This document shows positions 58,310 through 64,000 of a DNA stretch of 64,000 bases, piece after piece; position 1 is the stretch's first letter, and every line of letters begins with the position of its first letter. This DNA is from Vibrio aerogenes (lineage in GTDB: Bacteria; Pseudomonadota; Gammaproteobacteria; Enterobacterales; Vibrionaceae): NCBI RefSeq assembly GCF_024346755.1, contig NZ_AP024861.1, positions 3,224,001 through 3,288,000 on the forward strand, in the 5' to 3' direction. A program made the translations under genes and the position numbers. Below the pieces are notes generated by a model. The model worked only from the letters and a program-made list of their open reading frames with translations. It was not told the origin of the DNA and ran no database searches.

Positions 58310-60655
58310 CTAGCGCTCAGACAACCATTGTCTCAAGACTTCCAAATCATGTTGATACTCTGTTTTGATTTCATCAACCCAGTCACCAATATTCTCCCAC
58401 CATGCTGGTTCATCCGGTGACTGAGCCATTTGTGCAACAGACTGGATCCGGCGTAACCCGATGGCACCTGCAGCGCCTTTTATTTTATGCGCTTCAGAAG
58501 TGATCCCAGCCTGATCTTTTGCCACCATATTCGAATCAAGAATTTCGAGATACTCAGGCATCATTTGAGCAAACATTTCAATACTGTCAATCACAGGCTG
58601 CTCACCAACAATATCAACATAAGAAGTCAGCATATCTAAATCCAACAACCGCGCATACTTCATCTGCCGGTCGTCTTCAACCTGAATGATAGGTTTCTGC
58701 TCCCGGAGAGCATTCTCATTTTCATCAGAAAAACGGGCAATGACATTCTGAACAGCCATCACAGATAAGGGCTCACTGATGACCTCATCCATACCTCCGG
58801 AGTAATAAGTCTGTTTACTCTTCTGCACATTGGCCGTCAATGCAATCAAAGGCGGAAGTTCTGCATAGGTTTCCCTGAAATACTTTGCAACATCAAAACC
58901 CGTCATATCCGGCAGTTGAATATCAAGAAAAACCAGATCATATGTCTCCGGCCTGAACAGGTTTTTTGCTTCTTCCCCTGTCATCGCAACAGTTAAAGTA
59001 TGCCCCAGACTTTCAAGCAAAGAACGGGCAACGGTAACGTTCAGTTGAATATCTTCCACCATAAATATGCTCAGTGGTTTCTGCATCTGAGGCAATGCCG
59101 TATTCTGCAAGGCATCTTCAGCTAAAGGTGCCTGTAACGTAACCCGGAAAGTACTGCCATATCCTTCTTCACTAATCACAGATATATCGCCATTCATTAA
59201 ATTCATCAGCTGGCGGGAAACTGCCAGTCCAATGCCTGTCCCCATGGCATGCAGATTATTTTTTTCCGATTTAACCTGGTAATACATCGCAAAAATATTC
59301 TCAAGTTCGGCTTCAGGAATACCAATACCGGTATCTTCCACTTCAATCACAATCGAGGCCATAGAGGCTTCAATTTCAGCCTCTATGGTCATGACAACAC
59401 CGCCCTCTTTCGTAAACTTAATCGCATTACTGATTAAATTCCACAGTACCTGTCGCAGGCGGGTTCCATCCACGTTGACAACAAACTGTAGCTGAGTCAG
59501 CCTTTCCAGATCAAACCGAAGCCCCTTTTGTTCTGCCATCAGGGCAGACAAACTTTCAATCTCAACAATAAATTCTTCAAAGTTCAGTGGTTCAGGAAAT
59601 AGTGCAAGTTTTCGCTGATCGAACTTATCCATATCGATTATATCGTTAAAAATATTCCCCAGAGTCACAGCACTGACATTGATGGTCTGCAGGTACTTTC
59701 TTTGTTCCGGATTCATTGGAGAATCCAACAACATACGGCTCAGCCCGACGATACCGTTTAACGGCGTCCGGAGTTCATGACTGATGGTGGAAATAAAGGT
59801 GGTTTTATCCCGGCTGGCTTTTTCAAGTGATTCTTCGTGATGCTTCCGCTCCGTAATATCACGGCCAAAACCAACTAATCCCAAATGGCGGCCTTCCTTG
59901 CTGTAAAACGGCACTTTCCTCAGTTCAAAATAACTCTTCCGGCCATCCGGATACTCAAGCCACTGTTCATAAGTAATGGCACGGTTCTGTGAAAATACCT
60001 GTTCATCGGTATGCACAATTTGCCGGGCGACTTCTTTGCTGTAAACTTCCCACGGCGTTAACCCCACCAACTCCTGTTCGACTTTTCCTGTCAGTTCTTC
60101 CATCGCGCGGTTACAGCCGGAAAAAATACCATCGGCGTTCCGGTAGTAAATTAAGTCAGGAGATGCATCGATAAAAGAACGAAGCAGAGCGGTTCTTTCT
60201 GCCAGTTCAAGCTGTGTTTTTTCACGTTGGTAAACCTCATTTTCCAAATCGACCATCGCTTCTTCTCTGGCTTCTTCCGCTTTGATTCGTTCTTCAATTT
60301 CCTGGTTCAGCTTGGCAATATTTTGTTGTAGCTGGTAGTTCAGCTCCTGATCTCTTGAACGCATATCCTTTAGTTTGGCAACCAGCTTGGAGAGACGTTG
60401 CCTCGACTCCTCCAGCTGATCGACAACAACAGACAGGAAATAGACAGCCCAGGGCGTAATAATCAAACCAAAAAAGACTGAGCGGATGATATCAAGATCA
60501 TCGACAAAGCCATTCAGCACCAGCGTGATCGCAACCTGAACCACAACAGCAAGCGCAACCAGTGCTAACGCAAGAAGAATAGAAAAGCGGAGAATTCCCA
60601 GTTTGACCAAAAGATCAACATAGTATTGCGCCAGATTTTTCAGTGGTTTCATCAA
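58310..60655 (-). CDS. arcB: Tripartite sensor kinase ArcB
   Basis: Membrane sensor that phosphorylates ArcA when quinones are reduced. 781 residues: two N-terminal membrane helices (about 22-48, 55-78), a coiled coil (to about 150), a PAS domain, HisKA with His293 in STISHELRTPLNG, ATPase, receiver with Asp578 (VFLDIQLPDMTGFD), and an HPt domain with His723 (EAHKIKGAAG). Full length, no frameshift. Two oddities: the receiver has Glu628 (ISEPLSV) where Lys is expected (SKPLSV), and Cys181 is the only cysteine, the E. coli Cys241 position being Tyr. Convergent with arcA. Confidence 0.93.
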   Translation of the reverse strand: MMKPLKNLAQYYVDLLVKLGILRFSILLALALVALAVVVQVAITLVLNGFVDDLDIIRSVFFGLIITPWAVYFLSVVVDQLEESRQRLSKLVAKLKDMRSRDQELNYQLQQNIAKLNQEIEERIKAEEAREEAMVDLENEVYQREKTQLELAERTALLRSFIDASPDLIYYRNADGIFSGCNRAMEELTGKVEQELVGLTPWEVYSKEVARQIVHTDEQVFSQNRAITYEQWLEYPDGRKSYFELRKVPFYSKEGRHLGLVGFGRDITERKHHEESLEKASRDKTTFISTISHELRTPLNGIVGLSRMLLDSPMNPEQRKYLQTINVSAVTLGNIFNDIIDMDKFDQRKLALFPEPLNFEEFIVEIESLSALMAEQKGLRFDLERLTQLQFVVNVDGTRLRQVLWNLISNAIKFTKEGGVVMTIEAEIEASMASIVIEVEDTGIGIPEAELENIFAMYYQVKSEKNNLHAMGTGIGLAVSRQLMNLMNGDISVISEEGYGSTFRVTLQAPLAEDALQNTALPQMQKPLSIFMVEDIQLNVTVARSLLESLGHTLTVAMTGEEAKNLFRPETYDLVFLDIQLPDMTGFDVAKYFRETYAELPPLIALTANVQKSKQTYYSGGMDEVISEPLSVMAVQNVIARFSDENENALREQKPIIQVEDDRQMKYARLLDLDMLTSYVDIVGEQPVIDSIEMFAQMMPEYLEILDSNMVAKDQAGITSEAHKIKGAAGAIGLRRIQSVAQMAQSPDEPAWWENIGDWVDEIKTEYQHDLEVLRQWLSER

Positions 60656-60779
60656 AATGCTCCAGACGACCTCATTGTTCCATCAATTCAAAGAATGCCG
60701 GTTAATTTATACCATACTCGTCATATAAATGATTGTTCTTATCAACACTGATGGCAGGGCTCATCCTGCTTGTAACAAC

Positions 60780-61730
60780 TCAACCCACACAACAAACCTG
60801 TTTTTTCCGGCCAATAAAAGGACGATGAATTAAACTCCCCTGAGCGCCTTCTTCATTCAGTTTTTTTTCAATATCAGTCATCGCAACCCAACGGTTTTCA
60901 CACCAAAGCGGCGCCAACAGTGTCGGACGCCGTGCAGCGGAAGCAATCCTGTGAAAAACAACCTCAGGCGGTGTCAGACGAATCATCCGGCTGGCAGTAT
61001 CTACGTAATGAGACAAGGTTGGTGCCTCTAAACGACCAGCCCGCCACGCTTTGGCCATCACACTCCCTTCCACAATATGTAAACTGTGTAGCTTAATCCC
61101 GTCAGTCCCGGTCTCCAGAACCCGCTCCAGCGTATCAAGATTGTCTTGCCGGACTTCACCAGGCAAACCAACAATCAGATGTGTACACACTTTCAGATTC
61201 AAAGCCCGTGCTTTTTGCGTGATCTCATGATACACATCATACCCATGCCCGCGGTTGATGAGTTTGAGTGTTTTTTCATTTGCGGTTTGCAACCCAAGTT
61301 CCAGCCAGACTTCAAAGCCCTGCTGCTGATAACCTGACAATAACGCAAGCACATCATCCGAAACACAGTCAGGTCTCGTTCCCACACACAAGCCAACAAT
61401 ATCCGATGAAATTAATGCTTCTTCATACATAGATTTCAATCGCTGTAACTCTGCATAAGTACTGGTGTATGCCTGAAAATAAGCAAGATACTTACGGGCC
61501 CGGTCTACTTCTTTTGCCCGCTCCTGAAGCTGTTCGCTGATGCTGGTTTGCCTGGCTGTTTCATCGGCAAAAGAAGCCACATTACAGAATGTGCACCCGC
61601 CTCTGCCAATCGTCCCATCCCGGTTCGGGCAACTAAATCCGCCATGTAAAGTTAACTTGTGGACCCGCTCACCATACCGGTGCTTCAAATCCTGACCTAT
61701 CGTGTTCACAAGTTCGTGTAACTGTTTCAA
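60780..61730 (-). CDS. yhcC: Radical SAM protein YhcC (TIGR01212 family)
   Basis: Radical SAM enzyme of unknown reaction, 316 residues. The iron-sulfur motif is the spaced CPNRDGTIGRGGCTFC form of the YhcC family. E. coli has the same order arcB-yhcC-gltB. A TTG at 61730 preceded by GAGG gives MKQLHELVNTIGQDLKHRYG, which aligns with the E. coli N-terminus; a TTG at 61769 lacks a Shine-Dalgarno. The unusual start codon suggests modest translation. Confidence 0.88.
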   Translation of the reverse strand: MKQLHELVNTIGQDLKHRYGERVHKLTLHGGFSCPNRDGTIGRGGCTFCNVASFADETARQTSISEQLQERAKEVDRARKYLAYFQAYTSTYAELQRLKSMYEEALISSDIVGLCVGTRPDCVSDDVLALLSGYQQQGFEVWLELGLQTANEKTLKLINRGHGYDVYHEITQKARALNLKVCTHLIVGLPGEVRQDNLDTLERVLETGTDGIKLHSLHIVEGSVMAKAWRAGRLEAPTLSHYVDTASRMIRLTPPEVVFHRIASAARRPTLLAPLWCENRWVAMTDIEKKLNEEGAQGSLIHRPFIGRKKQVCCVG

Positions 61731-62149
61731 AAAAGCCTCACTGAGTGAAAATAAATTACACTCTGTCAAAATTAAGGAGTGTTTGTGTTCATATGTTACC
61801 GCTCTGTTACGGTATTCGGGGATTTTAATTCGGCTTTATTTTTAATGTCTTATTCCATATCAAGAAACGAAAAAAACGTGCTTCTGTTAAATTAATCCTT
61901 AATAAAAACCATAAAAACCAAACAATCGATAAATCAGACGATAGTTTTTTATTGGAATTTTATATAACAAATGTGTAGGATAGTTACAATTTCGTCTCTA
62001 TTTTTTGGGGTTTATCCAATTGGATTTAGATGAAAATTCGGTGATATGCAAATCCCTCCAAAACAAAGTACCAAGTTACTTTAAAAAATAAACCGCTTAT
62101 CACTAAAGATTGTTTTTCTTACGCTATTTCCTATGAGAAACGGAATAAA

Positions 62150-62179
62150 TTAAAACCATCAGAATCGTCTTGGTTTTAA
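62150..62179. repeat. 9-bp inverted repeat in the gltB promoter region
   Basis: TTAAAACCA (62150-62158) and TGGTTTTAA (62171-62179) are perfect arms around a 12-base spacer, ending directly before the likely -10 element. A regulator operator covering the -35 region is more likely than a terminator, because no T-run follows. Confidence 0.6.
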
Positions 62180-62204
62180 CTATAAGAATGGATAAAGGAC
62201 CTGT

Positions 62205-62269
62205 CGCGCGTTGTCGTTGTAATTGACTGGAGTGGTAATGAACTTAACCAGCTCATATTTGCACGCGCG
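62205..62269 (+). repeat. GC-rich inverted repeat enclosing the gltB leader ORF start
   Basis: CGCGCGT (62205-62211) and ACGCGCG (62263-62269) could pair in the gltB leader RNA. The 51-base loop contains the Shine-Dalgarno and ATG of the small ORF at 62238, and the right arm lies within its last codons. Confidence 0.5.
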
Positions 62270-62279
62270 TCTTGATTGA
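62238..62279 (+). CDS. Candidate leader peptide upstream of gltB, 13 aa
   Basis: MNLTSSYLHARLD followed by TGA. GGAG at 62229-62232 is five bases before the ATG, a better ribosome site than many long genes here have. The stop lies 17 bases before the gltB ATG and six bases before its AAGGA, so terminating ribosomes would cover the gltB ribosome site. No run of Glu or Gln codons is present, so classical amino-acid attenuation by glutamate is not indicated. Existence is a prediction. Confidence 0.45.
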   Translation: MNLTSSYLHARLD

Positions 62280-62296
62280 ACCGGAAGGATGTATCA

Positions 62297-64000
62297 ATGT
62301 TAAACTCACAAGGGTTATACACGCCAGAGCTTGAGCACGATGCCTGTGGTATCGGCTTTGTCGCTCATCTCAAAAACCGAAAATCGCACCAGGTCGTCAC
62401 CCAGGCCCTGGACATGCTTGCCCGCATGGAACACCGGGGTGGACAGGGATGTGACCCGTGTAGTGGTGATGGTGCTGGTATTCTGTTGCAAAAACCGCAC
62501 GAATTTTTACTTGAAGAAACCGTAAAACTGGGAATTCGCCTGCCGTCATTTGAACAGTACGGTGTCGGTGTCGTTTTATTTCCGAAGGATGAACATCAAC
62601 GCGCTCAATGCCGGGACATTCTGGAAAGAAATGCACGTCGTCTGGATTTAGAAATTCTGGGTTACCGGGTTCTTCCTGTCGATAATAGTATGTTGGGTGC
62701 TGATCCACTCAGTACCGAACCTCAGTTTGAACATGTATTTATTACCGGTGGTCCGGGAACCACCCCGGAAGCTTTAGAACGTAAGCTCTATGTATTACGT
62801 AACTATACTGTCCGGGTCTGTCTGGAAAGTGTGTCAAACATCGGTGATGATTTTTATATCAATTCACTGTCATACAAAACCCTTGTTTATAAAGGTCAGC
62901 TGACAACCGAACAGGTGCCACAGTACTTCCTGGATTTACAAAATCCAACGATGGTCACCGCTCTGGCACTGGTCCATTCCCGCTTTTCAACCAATACATT
63001 TCCCAAATGGCGTCTGGCGCAACCTTTCCGTTATATCGCACATAACGGCGAAATCAATACGGTCCGGGGTAACCTGAACTGGATGAAAGCCCGCGAAGCA
63101 ATCATCGAGTCCAAACTGTTTACCAAAGCCGAAATTGACATGCTGCTGCCAGTCTGTCAGGAAGATAGCTCTGACTCATCAAATTTCGACATGGTGCTGG
63201 AACTGCTGGTTCTGTCCGGACGCTCTTTACCACACGCACTGATGATGATGATTCCTGAAGCCTGGCAGGAAAACCAGCAAATGGATCCGAAACGCCGGGC
63301 GTTTTACCGTTATCACGCGAATGTGATGGAACCTTGGGATGGTCCGGCTTCCGTCTGCTTTACCGATGGTGTGATCGTCGGTGCGACGCTGGACCGTAAT
63401 GGCCTGCGCCCGTCCCGCTACACGGTGACAAAAGATGATTTCCTGATTATGGCGTCAGAGTCTGGTGTGGTTGATATTGCATCGGACAATATCGAATATC
63501 GCGGACGCTTACAGCCGGGACGGATTTTCGTCGCAGATCTGGAAGAAGGGCGAATCATTTCTGATGAAGAAGTGAAAGAGAATATCGCCAATGCCCAGCC
63601 ATATGAACAATGGCTGAAAGAGAACCTGCTCAGTCTCAAATCTCTGCCGGATGCAGATACAGGCCATAATCAGCCAAAACCGGAAAGATTACTCCATAAA
63701 CAGCAGGCATTTGGTGTCACGATTGAAGAAATCAATCAGATTATTCAGCCGCTGGCGCAAACCGGTTATGAACCGCTGGGTTCTATGGGTGCTGACTGGC
63801 CACTGGCCGTATTGTCTCACCAGTCACAGCATTTATCTAACTATTTCAAACAGCTATTTGCTCAGGTCACGAACCCGCCTATCGACCCGATTCGTGAGCG
63901 GATGGTGATGTCACTGAATACCTATATTGGTCAGGACCAGAACCTGCTGTCAGAATCACCGGAACACTGCCTGAAGGTCGAACTTGAATCGCCGCTCGTT
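62297..64000 (+). CDS. gltB: Glutamate synthase large subunit (3' end outside window)
   Basis: NADPH-dependent GOGAT alpha subunit, making two glutamates from glutamine and 2-oxoglutarate. The first 568 codons are present and open to the window edge. The class II amidotransferase domain begins after a short propeptide at Cys17 (HDACGIGFVAH), the N-terminal nucleophile after cleavage. RFSTNTFPKWRLAQPFRYIAHNGEINT is the typical glutaminase-domain motif. AAGGA lies seven bases before the ATG. gltD is expected beyond the window. Confidence 0.95.
   Translation, partial: MLNSQGLYTPELEHDACGIGFVAHLKNRKSHQVVTQALDMLARMEHRGGQGCDPCSGDGAGILLQKPHEFLLEETVKLGIRLPSFEQYGVGVVLFPKDEHQRAQCRDILERNARRLDLEILGYRVLPVDNSMLGADPLSTEPQFEHVFITGGPGTTPEALERKLYVLRNYTVRVCLESVSNIGDDFYINSLSYKTLVYKGQLTTEQVPQYFLDLQNPTMVTALALVHSRFSTNTFPKWRLAQPFRYIAHNGEINTVRGNLNWMKAREAIIESKLFTKAEIDMLLPVCQEDSSDSSNFDMVLELLVLSGRSLPHALMMMIPEAWQENQQMDPKRRAFYRYHANVMEPWDGPASVCFTDGVIVGATLDRNGLRPSRYTVTKDDFLIMASESGVVDIASDNIEYRGRLQPGRIFVADLEEGRIISDEEVKENIANAQPYEQWLKENLLSLKSLPDADTGHNQPKPERLLHKQQAFGVTIEEINQIIQPLAQTGYEPLGSMGADWPLAVLSHQSQHLSNYFKQLFAQVTNPPIDPIRERMVMSLNTYIGQDQNLLSESPEHCLKVELESPLV

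Larger units (their letters stand above)
61731..62296. promoter_or_regulatory. 566-base yhcC/gltB divergent regulatory region
   Basis: Contains the yhcC leader, a 12-bp palindrome ATCCAATTGGAT (62014-62025), a 9-bp inverted repeat (62150-62179), a likely gltB -10 element TATAAG (62181-62186), GC-rich inverted repeats and a short ORF just before gltB. E. coli gltBD has a similarly long upstream region used by Lrp and IHF. I cannot identify specific regulator sites here. Confidence 0.5.

Noticed and set aside
62014..62025. 12-bp palindrome ATCCAATTGGAT upstream of gltB
   Set aside because: Perfect but short and without a matching regulator consensus; can occur by chance in AT-rich DNA.

Overview
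The window is a chromosomal segment of a gammaproteobacterium, almost certainly a Vibrionaceae member (Vibrio or a close relative). The protein families and their order (yajG-ppiA-ampG, panE-yajL, csdE-tcdA-mltA, argA-recDBC, yebG-dapD, HD-GYP/acyl-CoA ligase/EF-G2/radA/plzC/serB, deo-nupC, yjjV-yaaA, ung-nfo-grcA, thrABC, rraA-arcA-arcB-yhcC-gltB) match my memory of the Vibrio cholerae large-chromosome order around VC2305-VC2373. I see no rRNA, tRNA, CRISPR array, insertion sequence, prophage or integron; nearly everything is core genome.

Layout. 1-9.4 kb: end of rlmG, an envelope/muropeptide group (yajG, ppiA, ampG, mltA), panE-yajL, the sulfur/tRNA-modification pair csdE-tcdA, and argA with an ARG-box-like site. 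9.4-18.8 kb: recD, recB and recC on the minus strand, with an unusual nested inverted-repeat element between recC and recB. 19-29.4 kb: a YeiE-like LysR regulator, SOS-controlled yebG, dapD, an adenine-deaminase-type hydrolase, an HD-GYP protein, an acyl-CoA ligase, a divergent DUF1127/LysR pair and a second EF-G. 29.5-35.2 kb: radA, a large two-PilZ protein, serB, ytjB. 35.2-44.4 kb: nucleoside salvage (deoD, deoC, nupC), a four-gene BMP-type ABC importer and yjjV. 44.4-51 kb: yaaA, an AGCS symporter, small conserved proteins, hemerythrin, the uracil/AP-site repair pair ung and nfo, and grcA behind two FNR boxes. 51-57 kb: the thr operon with a readable leader peptide and attenuator, rraA and a DUF3293 gene. 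57.4-64 kb: arcA, arcB, yhcC and the start of gltB.

Main observation. arcA is interrupted by an in-frame TGA at codon 132, exactly between receiver and DNA-binding domains. The rest of the 238-codon frame is intact and highly conserved. The neighbouring ArcB has Glu628 where receiver domains carry a near-invariant Lys, and has one cysteine in the whole protein (the Escherichia coli model uses two). The Arc phosphorelay therefore looks recently disabled, while FNR control (perfect boxes upstream of grcA and arcA) looks intact.

Other points worth checking: a 13-codon ORF with a good Shine-Dalgarno just before gltB, framed by GC-rich inverted repeats; a deo locus without deoA and deoB; csdE without csdA; a three-way-junction-like repeat between recC and recB; and several small genes (59, 59, 36 and 25 residues).
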